Assembly: GCA_041739525.1 (NCBI GenBank)
Contig: JBGSNQ010000103.1
Span: 49,785 to 113,784 of the forward strand
From: DATJGR01 sp041739525
GTDB lineage: Bacteria; Pseudomonadota; Gammaproteobacteria; Pseudomonadales; Azotimanducaceae
Length of the DNA: 64,000 bases
Direction of reading: 5' to 3'
Positions 43,266 to 52,322 of the stretch are shown here, piece after piece. Each line of letters starts with the position of its first letter. The stretch's first letter is position 1. The position numbers and the translations under genes were made by a program. The notes beneath the pieces were generated by a model, which was not told the origin of the DNA, made no database searches, and saw only the letters and a list, made by a program, of their open reading frames with translations.

Positions 43266-44464
43266 TGCAGACGCAGCTACCAGCCGGGATTCTCGCCACG
43301 TCGTCTGGCCGCCGCGCCGACGAAATCCTGCGCGCATGCGTGCACTGCGGATTCTGCAATGCCACGTGCCCGACGTATCTGCTGACCGGCGACGAACTGG
43401 ATGGCCCGCGCGGCCGTATCTATCTGATCAAGGACATGCTCGAGACGCAGGCCGCTACGCCGATCGCGCGGGAGCATCTCGACCGCTGTCTCACATGCCG
43501 CGCGTGCGAGACCACGTGTCCGTCAGGCGTTGCCTATGGCGAACTCGCGGAAATCGGCCGCAACTTCATCGAGGCGCGTTCGCCACGCCCGTTCTCCGAA
43601 CGTTTCGTTCGAGGCGCGCTGGTGCGCGTGTTGCCTTCGCCGGGATGGCTGGCGTTTTTCTCACGGCTCGGCGGCCTCGTCCGTTGGGCCATGCCGGGCT
43701 ATCTGGCGCGCGCCGTGCCCCGTATTCGTTCGCGTCGTGCGGTGGCTGTGAAGAACCATCCGCGTCGAGTAGTCGTTCTGGAAGGTTGTGTGCAGCGCTC
43801 GACCACCCCGGAGGTGAATGCAGCTTTGGCACGTGTGCTCGATGCCGCGAACGTGAAGGCGGTGCGCGCTGCCGGCGAGACGTGTTGCGGTTCGCTCGAA
43901 CTGCACCTCGGCCAGGAAGAACGCGCGCGTGCAACGATGCGCGCCAACGTGGATGCGCTGTACGAGGCCGCAGCAGACGCCGAAGCGATCATCTCCACTG
44001 CTAGCGGCTGCGGCGTAACGGTGAAGGACTACGGCCGTCTGCTTGCCGACGATCCGCTCTATGCCGAGCGTGCGCGATCGATCTCACAACGCGCGTTTGA
44101 TGCATCGGAATATCTCGCTCGTATCGAGGCGCCACTGCACAAGAGCGCTGATGCAGCGACCGTAGCGTGGCATTCACCTTGCTCATTGCAGCACGGCCAG
44201 CGCGTGAAGGGGGTGGTCGAAGGCCTTTTGGAACGCGGCGGCTATCGGCTTGTGCGTGTCGCAAACCCGCATCTGTGCTGCGGTTCTGCCGGCACGTATT
44301 CGGTGCTGCAGCACGAGCTGGCCGACGAATTGCGCACGCAGAAACTCGCGGCGCTGACGGCCGAACAACCCGACGTGATTGCAACCGCAAACGTCGGTTG
44401 TCAGTTGCACCTGCGCGACGGCACCGCGGTCCCCGTGCGACACTGGCTCGAACTGCTCGGATAA
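43265..44464 (+). CDS. glcF: Glycolate oxidase iron-sulfur subunit GlcF
   Basis: A 399-residue protein with two 4Fe-4S motifs near the N-terminus: CVHCGFCNATCPTY (C25, C28, C31, C35) and CLTCRACETTCPSG (C75, C78, C81, C85), then two CCG-type domains (ETCCGSLELH, HLCCGSAGTY). This is the GlcF arrangement that takes electrons from GlcD/E to the quinone pool. It starts with GTG. Confidence 0.95.
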   Translation: MQTQLPAGILATSSGRRADEILRACVHCGFCNATCPTYLLTGDELDGPRGRIYLIKDMLETQAATPIAREHLDRCLTCRACETTCPSGVAYGELAEIGRNFIEARSPRPFSERFVRGALVRVLPSPGWLAFFSRLGGLVRWAMPGYLARAVPRIRSRRAVAVKNHPRRVVVLEGCVQRSTTPEVNAALARVLDAANVKAVRAAGETCCGSLELHLGQEERARATMRANVDALYEAAADAEAIISTASGCGVTVKDYGRLLADDPLYAERARSISQRAFDASEYLARIEAPLHKSADAATVAWHSPCSLQHGQRVKGVVEGLLERGGYRLVRVANPHLCCGSAGTYSVLQHELADELRTQKLAALTAEQPDVIATANVGCQLHLRDGTAVPVRHWLELLG

Positions 44465-44486
44465 CGGCGCCTGAACGGAGCGAGTC

Positions 44487-44921
44487 ATGCAGGATTTTCC
44501 ACATCACTATCGGGTTGGCACCCACGTTGCGGGAAGCGAGGGAGAGGTCACGTTGTCCGCTGAAGGGTTGCCTGACCTTTCCACAGCGCCGCCGTCGGAG
44601 TTCGGTGGCAAAGGCGATCGTTGGTCGCCCGAAACGCTGCTGGTCGGTGCGGTGTGCGATTGTTTCGTGCTCGGCTTCAAGGCTATCGCAGCCGCGTCGC
44701 GGCTGACGTGGACCGCACTCGACGTGCAAGTTGCCGGAACGCTCGATCGAATCGACCGCAGGATGCTCTTCACGCACTTCGTAGTGACCGCGCGCCTGAC
44801 CGTGCCGGAAGGCCAGCAAGCGCGCGCTCCGCGCATTCTCGAGAAGGCGGAAGAGGCTTGCCTGATCACGAACTCGTTGTCCGCAGAGGTGCGCTTGGAG
44901 AGCGAAGTGGTCGTCGGCTGA
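44487..44921 (+). CDS. OsmC-family protein
   Basis: A 144-residue OsmC-like protein with WSPETLLVGAVCDCFVLGF (C57 and C59) and the second conserved cysteine in KAEEACLITNSL (C125). OsmC/Ohr proteins reduce organic hydroperoxides through two cysteines. It has the family's ordinary size. A 23-base segment around its stop codon is repeated immediately downstream (see repeat entry). It lies 22 bases after glcF, so cotranscription is possible. Confidence 0.88.
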   Translation: MQDFPHHYRVGTHVAGSEGEVTLSAEGLPDLSTAPPSEFGGKGDRWSPETLLVGAVCDCFVLGFKAIAAASRLTWTALDVQVAGTLDRIDRRMLFTHFVVTARLTVPEGQQARAPRILEKAEEACLITNSLSAEVRLESEVVVG

Positions 44922-44959
44922 CCCGATAGAGCCGGATCGTCGGCTGACCTGATCGAGCC
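44911..44959 (+). repeat. Imperfect direct repeat across the OsmC stop
   Basis: TCGTCGGCTGACCCGATAGA with GCC following (44911-44933) is copied at 44937-44959 with two changes, a 26-base period. The first copy contains the OsmC stop codon (TGA). The duplication looks like a local slippage or recombination event; it does not disturb either neighbouring gene. Confidence 0.85.
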
Positions 44960-44976
44960 AATACCGGGGAGGGGGA

Positions 44977-46266
44977 ATGGCTAACAGCTCAATAGAGGGG
45001 CGCCACTACGCGTTCCTGGTCTTCTTGACGTTGCTGAACGTCATGAATTTCGTCGACCGCAATCTGCTGGCGAGCTTCGCGAACTTCATCGTTCCGGATC
45101 TCGGACTGACGAATACGGAGTTCGGCCTGCTCACCGGCCTTGCCTTCATCATGTTTTACGTGGTGATGGGGTTGTTCATGGGCGTGCTCGCCGACATGGT
45201 GCACAGACCGCGGCTCGTGGCCGTTGGATTGCTCGTGTGGAGCGCGCTGACGGCCGTCTCGGGCGCCGCCCGCGGCTTCTGGGGTCTGGCGGTGCCGCGC
45301 ATGTTCATCGGGGTCGGCGAATCGATTCTCACGCCCACGTCGATGTCGATGCTCGCCGACCGATTTCCCTCGGCGCGACTGGGTTTCGCGGCGGGCTTCT
45401 ACTACATGGGGGTGCCAATCGGCGCGGGCGCGAGCCTGCTGGTGGTCGGCTATCTCGGGCCGACACTCGGATGGCGCAACTGTTTCTATCTGCTTGGCGC
45501 GGTGGGCCTCGTGCTTGCCGTCGTGATGTGGTTCGTAAGGGAGACGCCGCGTCGCCACGTGCTTGCCGACGCCGCGCGAACGAGGCCGAACCTGCGAAGG
45601 ATTGCCACAACGTCGATTCAGGCGCTGCGTGAATCTCCTGCGCTGCGCTACACGATCCTCGGCGGTGTGTTCCTGCATTTTGCGATCGGCGCCGCCACTT
45701 ACGAGCAACTCTGGTTCGTGCAGGAGCGCGGCTTCGAGCGCGCTGAAATCGCGCGCCTCACCGGCTGGATCGGCATGGCGGGTGGTGTGCTCGGCAATCT
45801 GTTCGGCGGCATCGGAGGCGATGCGCTGCAACGACGCACCGGAATGGGACGCGCGACGTTCCTGTGCTGGACCATGTTGATCCTCGCGCCGATAACCCTG
45901 TCGTATCGGCTCGTGTCGCCCGACAGCGTGTGGTTCTGGATCGGCGTGTTCTTCGGCATGTTCCAGCTCGGCAGCTTTTACGGGCCGACGTTCTCCGCCG
46001 TGCAGGAACTCGTGCCGCCGCAGATCCGCGCGACGGTGGTCGCGTTCTATATCCTCACGCTGAATTTCATCGGTCTCGGCTTCGGTATTACCGCCGGCGG
46101 CTTTTTCATCGACTATCTGGTGGCGCAGTCCGTACCGGAGCCATACACGTGGACGTTGGTCTCGTTCACGGTGCTGTCGATGGTGTGTATTCCCTGCTTC
46201 TACTTCGCCGGCAGGCGCTTTCAGATGGATAGAGAACGGCTTTACCTCGCCGCCGAAGGGAGTTAG
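44977..46266 (+). CDS. MFS transporter (Spinster-like)
   Basis: A 429-residue transporter with about twelve TM segments. FVDRNLLASFANFIVPDLGLT, GLLTGLAFIMFYVVMGLFMG and TPTSMSMLADRFPSA match the Spinster-like MFS group. It may carry a carboxylate or amphipathic compound, but no substrate is fixed by the context. It is 55 bases after the OsmC-like gene, with GGGGAGGGGG as ribosome site. Confidence 0.88.
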   Translation: MANSSIEGRHYAFLVFLTLLNVMNFVDRNLLASFANFIVPDLGLTNTEFGLLTGLAFIMFYVVMGLFMGVLADMVHRPRLVAVGLLVWSALTAVSGAARGFWGLAVPRMFIGVGESILTPTSMSMLADRFPSARLGFAAGFYYMGVPIGAGASLLVVGYLGPTLGWRNCFYLLGAVGLVLAVVMWFVRETPRRHVLADAARTRPNLRRIATTSIQALRESPALRYTILGGVFLHFAIGAATYEQLWFVQERGFERAEIARLTGWIGMAGGVLGNLFGGIGGDALQRRTGMGRATFLCWTMLILAPITLSYRLVSPDSVWFWIGVFFGMFQLGSFYGPTFSAVQELVPPQIRATVVAFYILTLNFIGLGFGITAGGFFIDYLVAQSVPEPYTWTLVSFTVLSMVCIPCFYFAGRRFQMDRERLYLAAEGS

Positions 46267-46298
46267 AACGCACCCACACCGTTTCCAATTCCGCGACC

Positions 46299-46886
46299 AT
46301 GGACCGCGTCGAACCGTTACTCATCGAGTTGCCCTCTGAAATACTCACGCCGCGACTTCGTCTGGCGCCGCCCGCGCCGGGCGATGGACTCAGCGTGAAT
46401 CGCGCCATTGCGGAGTCGTTTCCAGAGTTGAACCGCTGGATGGATTGGGCGTCGACGATGCCGACCATCATCGAGTCTGAACGATTCGTGCGCGACTCGG
46501 CGGCGCGCTTCATGCGTCGCGAAGATCTGCCGCTGTTCTTCCGCAAGCGCGACACCGGTGAATTCGTCGGAGCCTCGGGGTTGCACCGGATCGACTGGCA
46601 GGTACCGCGATTCGAAATCGGTTACTGGTGCCGTACATCGATGGTCGGCAAAGGCTATGTCAGCGAGGTGGTGGTGGCGATCACGCGCTTTGCATTCGAG
46701 AAGCTTGGCGCTGCGCGCGTGGAACTGCGTACCGACAGCCACAACGTGCGCAGTTTTCGCGTGGCGGAGCGGCTTGGTTTCAGGCTGGAAGGCATCATGC
46801 GCCGCGACGCACGCACGCCGCAGGGTGCCTTGCGCGACACGCGTTTGTATTCCATGGTCGACCTCGCCGATCTGCGCAGCGCCTGA
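46299..46886 (+). CDS. GNAT-family N-acetyltransferase (RimJ/RimL-like)
   Basis: A 195-residue GNAT. It has LLIELPSEILTPRLRLAPP at the N-terminus, the acetyl-CoA-binding region TSMVGKGYVSEVVVAITRFAF and the C-terminal RVAERLGFRLEGIM, the pattern of RimJ/RimL-type acetyltransferases that modify ribosomal proteins or small amines. Two bases separate it from a second, related GNAT gene. Confidence 0.9.
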   Translation: MDRVEPLLIELPSEILTPRLRLAPPAPGDGLSVNRAIAESFPELNRWMDWASTMPTIIESERFVRDSAARFMRREDLPLFFRKRDTGEFVGASGLHRIDWQVPRFEIGYWCRTSMVGKGYVSEVVVAITRFAFEKLGAARVELRTDSHNVRSFRVAERLGFRLEGIMRRDARTPQGALRDTRLYSMVDLADLRSA

Positions 46887-46888
46887 GC

Positions 46889-47404
46889 ATGCCGGCAACT
46901 CCAGTCGCGCAAACAATGCGCCTGCGGCTGCGGCGCTACTCAGAAAGCGATGCGCATCTACTCGTCGCGCTACTCGGCGATCCCGTGACGATGCAACACT
47001 GGCCGGAGCCGCTCACGACCGAACAAGCCCGCGCCTGGCATCAGCGCGCATTGGATGCGTACGCAACTCCGGGCCTGGGTCGAATGGCGATCGAACTGGC
47101 GGACGGCACCTACATCGGCGACGCCGGCATCGTGCGTGCTCAGATTCTCGACCGAACCGAGAACGATCTCGGCTACATCATCGATAAGGCGTTCTGGCGC
47201 AGCGGCTACGGCTTCGAAGCGGCGCGCGCCTGTTTCGACTACGGCCGCAGCTGCGGCCAGCAGCGCATCGTTGCGAACATGGCGGTGGACAATCTCGGAT
47301 CGGCGCGCGTCGCGCAGCGGTTGGGCTTCGCGCTCGAGCAACGCTTTCGCAACCCGAGCAACCGCGACAAGGAAACGTTGTTGTACGCGTGGAATGCGTC
47401 GTAA
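46889..47404 (+). CDS. GNAT-family N-acetyltransferase (RimJ/RimL-like), second copy
   Basis: A 171-residue GNAT with ENDLGYIIDKAFWRSGYGFEA (acetyl-CoA-binding region) and SARVAQRLGFALEQRFR. It shares fold and layout with the preceding gene but little sequence, so it is probably an old paralogue. The start is ATG after GCCTGAGC. The gene is convergent with the amidase, 45 bases away. Confidence 0.88.
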   Translation: MPATPVAQTMRLRLRRYSESDAHLLVALLGDPVTMQHWPEPLTTEQARAWHQRALDAYATPGLGRMAIELADGTYIGDAGIVRAQILDRTENDLGYIIDKAFWRSGYGFEAARACFDYGRSCGQQRIVANMAVDNLGSARVAQRLGFALEQRFRNPSNRDKETLLYAWNAS

Positions 47405-47442
47405 CGATGCGTCAATGGAATCGAGGCGATGCGTCGATGGAA
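47405..47442. repeat. Short direct repeat in the convergent GNAT/amidase gap
   Basis: CGATGCGTCAATGGAA (47405-47420) is repeated with one change at 47427-47442, separated by TCGAGG. The repeat lies between the GNAT stop and the amidase stop. It has no clear role and may be a slippage product. Confidence 0.7.
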
Positions 47443-47449
47443 GCAGGTG

Positions 47450-48994
47450 TCAGCCGTGCCCGACGGCCGGCGGCGGCAACGTTCCCAGTACCTGCTCGAT
47501 TGCGAGGCCCAATGCCAGCAGCTTGCGATCGCTCCCCGAGGGGCCGTCGAATTCGATGCTCACGGGAAGGCCGTTGCGGGTGAGTCCCGTAGGGAGCACG
47601 AGACCTGGAAGACCGGCGGTGCTGCCGCTCGCGATGTTCCGCGAAATGGCATCGAGGAACGGCACCTGCTTGCCGGCGATGTCGACCGGGTCTTGTCCGA
47701 TCGGCGTTGCCGCGATCCGCGTAGTCGGGAAGACCATCGCTGCCGCACCCGTATCGGCGAACCAGCGCTGAAAGACGGCACGCAACTCGGGCAGATGCAC
47801 GTCGCGGGCGGCTTCGTACGCGGATTCGCTGACATGTATCGGCGATCCCGGCGGTACGAAACTCTCGAACTGTTGCCTGATGTCCGTGCTTACCGAAGCC
47901 AGCAGTTGCTCGAAGGTGACGTTGGTGTCGTATTGCGCCAGGTAACGGATCAAAGAAGGCGCGACGTCGTGTAGTTGCACTTGTGCCGTGGTGAGACCGA
48001 TCAGGCGCGACAGTTCCGGCACGGGCATTTCAACGAGGACGGCGCCTGCCGCTTCGAGCTTCTTCAGCGCGGCCGTGGTGATCCGCTCGACTTCGGGATC
48101 GAGCCCGGCGAAGAAGCTGCGATCGATGCCGAACCGCACGCCGCGCAACGACGCTTCCTGAAGCGGTTCCACCGCGCCCGCGACCACGGTGTCGAACAGC
48201 ACGAGATCGGCCACGCTGCGCGCGTGCGGACCTATCTGATCGAACAGCGCCGAGATCGGCACTACCGCGGTCGTTGCATATCGTCCCGTGGTCGGCCGGA
48301 AGCCGGCGATGCCGCACAGAGCAGCCGGTACTCTGATCGATCCTTCGGTGTCTTCTGCGACGCCGAGTGGTGCGATGCGCGCGGCGATGGCGGCCGCAGT
48401 GCCGCCGGTGCTGCCGCCCGGAATGCGGGCGAGGTCGTACGGATTGTGTACTGCACCGAACGCGAGGTTGTTGCTGGTCCAACCGAACGACAACTCGTGG
48501 ATGTTGGTTTTACCCATGACGAGCGCGCCCGCGTTGCGCAGCGTTGCAACCACAGGAGCGTCGGCGCTCGGGCGGAAGTTGCGCAATGCAGCCGTGCCGC
48601 CGGTGGTTGGCATATCCTTCGTGTTGACGCTGTCTTTCACCGGAATCGGCAGACCGTGCAAAGCACCCAGCGGTGCGCCTCGGGTTCGCGCGCGGTCTGC
48701 GTTGCGTGCCGCTTCCAATACGCGGTCCGGCTCCAGAGTAATGAACGCGTTCAGCGCCTTGCACTGCGCGGCGCGCGCAAGCAACGCGTTTGCGTACGCT
48801 TCCGCCGAGATGTCGCCACGCCGCATCGCGGCGACGGCTTCAATCGCCGACAGATCGGTCAACGCGTTCGGCACTGTCGCACTCCCCTTAGTGGTTCCGT
48901 TGAAGAGCGTCAAAGCCGTTGCGGCGACAGCCGTGCGGCTGATCGCCTTACGTCGGGACAATCCGCGCGTTGCGGAAGCGTCGCTTCCGGTCAT
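47450..48994 (-). CDS. Tat-exported amidase (amidase signature family)
   Basis: A 514-residue amidase. A twin-arginine signal (LSRRKAISRTAVAATALTLF) indicates periplasmic location. The Lys-Ser-Ser triad is K120 (PIPVKDS), S195 (GGSTGGTA) and S219 (EDTEGSIRVPA); the usual GGSSGG and DTGGS are slightly altered (T and E). Function is amide hydrolysis of an unknown envelope or environmental compound. The ATG overlaps the preceding lipoprotein stop by four bases, and a longer reading upstream was rejected. It is the last gene of the envelope cluster. Confidence 0.88.
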   Translation of the reverse strand: MTGSDASATRGLSRRKAISRTAVAATALTLFNGTTKGSATVPNALTDLSAIEAVAAMRRGDISAEAYANALLARAAQCKALNAFITLEPDRVLEAARNADRARTRGAPLGALHGLPIPVKDSVNTKDMPTTGGTAALRNFRPSADAPVVATLRNAGALVMGKTNIHELSFGWTSNNLAFGAVHNPYDLARIPGGSTGGTAAAIAARIAPLGVAEDTEGSIRVPAALCGIAGFRPTTGRYATTAVVPISALFDQIGPHARSVADLVLFDTVVAGAVEPLQEASLRGVRFGIDRSFFAGLDPEVERITTAALKKLEAAGAVLVEMPVPELSRLIGLTTAQVQLHDVAPSLIRYLAQYDTNVTFEQLLASVSTDIRQQFESFVPPGSPIHVSESAYEAARDVHLPELRAVFQRWFADTGAAAMVFPTTRIAATPIGQDPVDIAGKQVPFLDAISRNIASGSTAGLPGLVLPTGLTRNGLPVSIEFDGPSGSDRKLLALGLAIEQVLGTLPPPAVGHG

Positions 48995-50124
48995 AGTGGC
49001 GTGCCTTCTTCCGGCCATGCGCTCGGATAGTCGCCGAGATTCCACGAAGTCTGCACCACGGTTCGCTCGATTCCCGGCAATCGATACACCAGGATCGCGC
49101 GCGCAACATGGCCGGCTTTCTCCTCGGCGATGAAGTAGTGCACGTCTTCCTGCGGACTCGAACTGCCTGGGCGGGCAACGTTGTCCATCGATGTTTCGGC
49201 GACCTTCCTGGCTTCTTCCATCGGCGCGTACAGTTCCTTCTGCATCTTGTCGACCTGCTCTATCAGCGCGGGATCGAGCGTCTTCGCGTACTGCTGCGTG
49301 AGCTTCTCGATGCGATCGAGCTTGCTCTGGTCGATTGACTTGTAAGCCTGCGCCGCCGGCGCTGCTTGCCGTTCGAACCACTGCTGCATCGTCAGCGGTT
49401 GGCTGTTCGTCGCCTTGGTCATCCATGCAGCAACGGTGGCTGCGTCATCGGATGTCGACCAGCCTATGGATTGCTGCGAGTCTCCGGGCGAAAACCACTC
49501 GGCGCCGGGATATTCGGGGAACTTCATCGCGCGATAGTGGGCGGGAAAGTCCGGATACTCCTGAAATTCGTTCTGCGCGCCGAGCGTCGAGTGGTTTTCG
49601 CTCCACAAGCGGCCGATGTCGGCGATGTTCTCATCCGGGTTGCGGCTGATCAGGTTCGCGGCGGCTTCTTGTACCTGAATGTACGGGCTGTCGAGAACGA
49701 GCGGCAGCGCTTTCTCTGCGATACCAGGCGTATCGGGGAACTGGCCGAGGACGCGGCTGGCTGCGATGAGAATCTCGGGTTCGTCGGTGACGTCGAGGGC
49801 CGCCAACGCTTCTGCGGAGGCGCGTTTGTCGCGCGAACGCTCGAGGTCTTGCAGTGCCATGGTCGTTTCGACGACCAGCAGACTTCGCAGGATCTGACAC
49901 TCCTGCGACGACGCCGCGTCGCCCGTGCATTCATTCGCGAACGTCTCGGCGAGCGTCACAACATCGCCGCTGCCGAGCTCCACGTCTTCCTGGTCGTCGG
50001 ATGTGTTCGGTGTCGCGTGCGCTTCTGTCGCCGAATCGGCGGGGACGGACCCTTCCTCTTTCTTTGAGCAACCCGCCATGACGAGCCAGACCGAAAGCAT
50101 GAGAATCGGGATACGTGCATTCAT
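48991..50124 (-). CDS. Lipoprotein with HEAT-like helical repeats
   Basis: A 377-residue predicted lipoprotein: a signal peptide ending in the lipobox VMAGC and a charged helical mature part. Two segments, LAALDVTDEPEILIAASRVL and EKALPLVLDSPYIQVQEAAA, look like HEAT repeats. The C-terminal end (EEKAGHVARAILVYRLPG) is a separate conserved-looking fold. No family is recognised. It is coupled to the downstream Tat amidase (ATGA) and lies nine bases after the gene upstream, so all are likely in one transcript. Confidence 0.75.
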   Translation of the reverse strand: MNARIPILMLSVWLVMAGCSKKEEGSVPADSATEAHATPNTSDDQEDVELGSGDVVTLAETFANECTGDAASSQECQILRSLLVVETTMALQDLERSRDKRASAEALAALDVTDEPEILIAASRVLGQFPDTPGIAEKALPLVLDSPYIQVQEAAANLISRNPDENIADIGRLWSENHSTLGAQNEFQEYPDFPAHYRAMKFPEYPGAEWFSPGDSQQSIGWSTSDDAATVAAWMTKATNSQPLTMQQWFERQAAPAAQAYKSIDQSKLDRIEKLTQQYAKTLDPALIEQVDKMQKELYAPMEEARKVAETSMDNVARPGSSSPQEDVHYFIAEEKAGHVARAILVYRLPGIERTVVQTSWNLGDYPSAWPEEGTPL

Positions 50125-50133
50125 CGCTTCACC

Positions 50134-50871
50134 TCAGGTGCTTTGCGCACTGGTTTTCGCGGATCGTTTCGCCCGCTTGGTGGCGGCCGGCGATTTCTTG
50201 AACGCTTCGAGACCGGCTTGCGCGGCGCGGCGCGCGGTCGTTGCGTCCGCGACAACGCTACAGGCACTCCAGTAATTCATCAGTTTCGATTCCAGCAAAT
50301 CGACTTGCGCTTCGATTTCCGTCGCGTCCTGCCATCGGCGTTCCTGTAACGGTCTGTCGGAAGTCCTTTCCAGATCTGCCTGGCAATGCCGCTGCTGTGT
50401 AACCGCCTGAGCGTATTCTGCATCGAGCAGTTCGTCGCACGTCTTGCTGTTGGCCTTCAGTTCGTCGAGGTCGATTTCCGTGCTGCTTTCATACACGGTG
50501 ATCCGACACTTTTGCTCAGGCACGGCGTTGAGTATCGGTGTCGGGTTGTACTTGTGTGAGGGAGGGCAATTCGCGAATCGCCGCGCAGCCTTCTGCACGG
50601 CCTTGTTGAAATCCGCCTCGTACTTCGCCTGTCCGCGTTCGTCATCGACCTTTGCAACCGCGAGCGCGGAGCGTTGCACCTTCAACGAGAACCCGTGACG
50701 GATGGCTTTCGCCACCTTCAGTTCGAAGAAGTACTCGCACGGCGGCGGCTCGCAGCACTTCGGCGTCTTCTTGTCATCCGGACACCTGACTGCGTTTATG
50801 CACTGCTTCGATGCATCGAGCGGCGGTGCCAGCAAGAGCATCGATACGGCGAAGAGAATCGAACGTTTCAT
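50134..50871 (-). CDS. Secreted cysteine-containing protein, function unknown
   Basis: A 245-residue protein with a signal peptide (MKRSILFAVSMLLLAPPLDA), nine cysteines in the mature part including CINAVRC and KCCEPPPC, and a basic helical C-terminus. No family is recognised. The ATG overlaps the GT-C gene's stop by four bases, so it is coupled to it and probably acts in the periplasm or outside the cell. Confidence 0.65.
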   Translation of the reverse strand: MKRSILFAVSMLLLAPPLDASKQCINAVRCPDDKKTPKCCEPPPCEYFFELKVAKAIRHGFSLKVQRSALAVAKVDDERGQAKYEADFNKAVQKAARRFANCPPSHKYNPTPILNAVPEQKCRITVYESSTEIDLDELKANSKTCDELLDAEYAQAVTQQRHCQADLERTSDRPLQERRWQDATEIEAQVDLLESKLMNYWSACSVVADATTARRAAQAGLEAFKKSPAATKRAKRSAKTSAQST

Positions 50872-52235
50872 TGCATGATGTCTCCTGTTCGAAATAGACG
50901 GGCCATCGTTGCTGCCTGCGAATTGAGTGGATCGATCCGTTGCGCCGTGGCTGCAACGCGCCACGCCTCGTGGTCTCTGCCTATGCGCTTCAGCAGCGCC
51001 GCGTACTGCAGGTGGGGTCGAACGTTGGCGGACGACTTCATTGCGGCGGCTTGCCACAAGGCGAGGTCGGATCTGAACAATTGAGCGCGGTGCAAGGTCA
51101 TCACGGCAGTCGCAACGAACAGCAAACCCCCACATGTCAGTGCGGCCAACGGAATCAGTGGGGTGCGTTCGCCGTAGGAGGTTCGCAACCGATTCGACGC
51201 AGCGACGATGAGCGGGGCCGCCGCGAGCAGCAATCCGGCGAGGGCGAGGCTCAACGGCCGGTTGGTCAGCGCATCGAGCTTTGGAACGAACGATTGGGTC
51301 GGCAGCAGCGCGGCGAGCCATAGAGCAAGCCCGACCGCGATTGCGCGGGAGCGCGTAAGCGCGAGCACGATGCCGCCTGCTGCAGCAGCGTAGAGCAGCA
51401 CGCCGAGCACGAACGTCGGCGCGCTGAGACGCGTCGCCAGCGGAATGCCGTAGTCGATCGAGAGGTTTGACGGCTGCAACAGCAATCCGAGCCCAACGGG
51501 AACGGCGCTGACCTGGCTGATGAAGCTGGACCACAACGGTCGCCCGAGCAGCGAATACTCCGCGAGGTCTGCATAACGCTGCGTGCTGAACATCCAACAC
51601 GCGGCGAACACGGCGACCAGCAGTGTCGGCGCAATTTCGCGCCACGCCTTCGCGGCCGAGTTGTGCGGCCCGCTCATCGCCAACACCACGAGCGGCATCA
51701 AGCCCGCGAGCGCCGTTTCGCGCGACAGACAGGCAAGCCCGAACAACAGCGCCGCAGTCCACCGATGCGAACGTTCGAGTGCGAGCAGTGCTGCCAGCAG
51801 AAACGCCACCGACACCATCGCCGAGCGGCCGCTCAACAGCAGCACCGCATCTGCGTGCACCGGGTGCGCGAACCAGAGCGCCGCGAGCAGCGCACTGCCG
51901 TATGCGCCGATGCTCGTGAGGCGGAATGTCAGGACACCGAGCGCGACCGCTGCCGCCGCGAGCAGCAGCAGCGAGACGATTCGGCGCAAGGAAGGGTCCA
52001 CCGCGATGCCGCTGTCTACTTCCGCGGCGTACGTCAGTTTCGTTACGGGGCGCAGTGTTATGGAGAGGTTCTGCCGCCAGGCATCGAGCGACTGGCTTGC
52101 GGGATCATTGAGTGGAGTGACGAAGTCGTCGAACAGATAAGGACCGTCGATCCCGGTCGACCAGACCCACAAGCCCGCCGCGAGGAGCATTGCCATGAAC
52201 GCGCCCTGCAGGCACGGACGGAGCGATGGGGTCAT
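50868..52235 (-). CDS. Polytopic TMTC/PMT-like (GT-C) membrane protein with TPR tail
   Basis: A 455-residue membrane protein with about ten TM segments. The N-terminal loop GPYLFDDFVTPLNDP and LSITLRPVTKLTY is typical of TMTC/PMT-type GT-C glycosyltransferases, whose loop carries an acidic catalytic pair (FDD here). The C-terminus (HLQYAALLKRIGRDHEAWRV) is TPR-like. It may transfer a sugar from a lipid carrier to a protein or glycan outside the cytoplasm. It is coupled to the following secreted protein (ATGA) and is 87 bases after the LpoP-like gene. Confidence 0.72.
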   Translation of the reverse strand: MTPSLRPCLQGAFMAMLLAAGLWVWSTGIDGPYLFDDFVTPLNDPASQSLDAWRQNLSITLRPVTKLTYAAEVDSGIAVDPSLRRIVSLLLLAAAAVALGVLTFRLTSIGAYGSALLAALWFAHPVHADAVLLLSGRSAMVSVAFLLAALLALERSHRWTAALLFGLACLSRETALAGLMPLVVLAMSGPHNSAAKAWREIAPTLLVAVFAACWMFSTQRYADLAEYSLLGRPLWSSFISQVSAVPVGLGLLLQPSNLSIDYGIPLATRLSAPTFVLGVLLYAAAAGGIVLALTRSRAIAVGLALWLAALLPTQSFVPKLDALTNRPLSLALAGLLLAAAPLIVAASNRLRTSYGERTPLIPLAALTCGGLLFVATAVMTLHRAQLFRSDLALWQAAAMKSSANVRPHLQYAALLKRIGRDHEAWRVAATAQRIDPLNSQAATMARLFRTGDIMQ

Positions 52236-52304
52236 GAGCGCCCGCCAGCGGTTGGATTGTCCAGCAGCCTAACTTACTCCGAAGCCGGCGCGCTCACAGC
52301 CCGT

Positions 52305-52322
52305 GTCAGTCGCGCGACTGAC
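52305..52322. promoter_or_regulatory. Perfect 18-base palindrome right after the LpoP-like gene
   Basis: GTCAGTCGCGCGACTGAC is its own reverse complement and begins at the base after the LpoP-like stop, read on the minus strand. It may be a hairpin at the end of that message or a protein-binding site in front of the GT-C gene 69 bases on. There is no T-run, so a plain intrinsic terminator is unlikely. Confidence 0.45.

Noticed and set aside
48995..49426. An upstream extension of the amidase frame
   Set aside because: It overlaps the lipoprotein gene in another frame, and the Tat signal peptide fixes the start at 48994.
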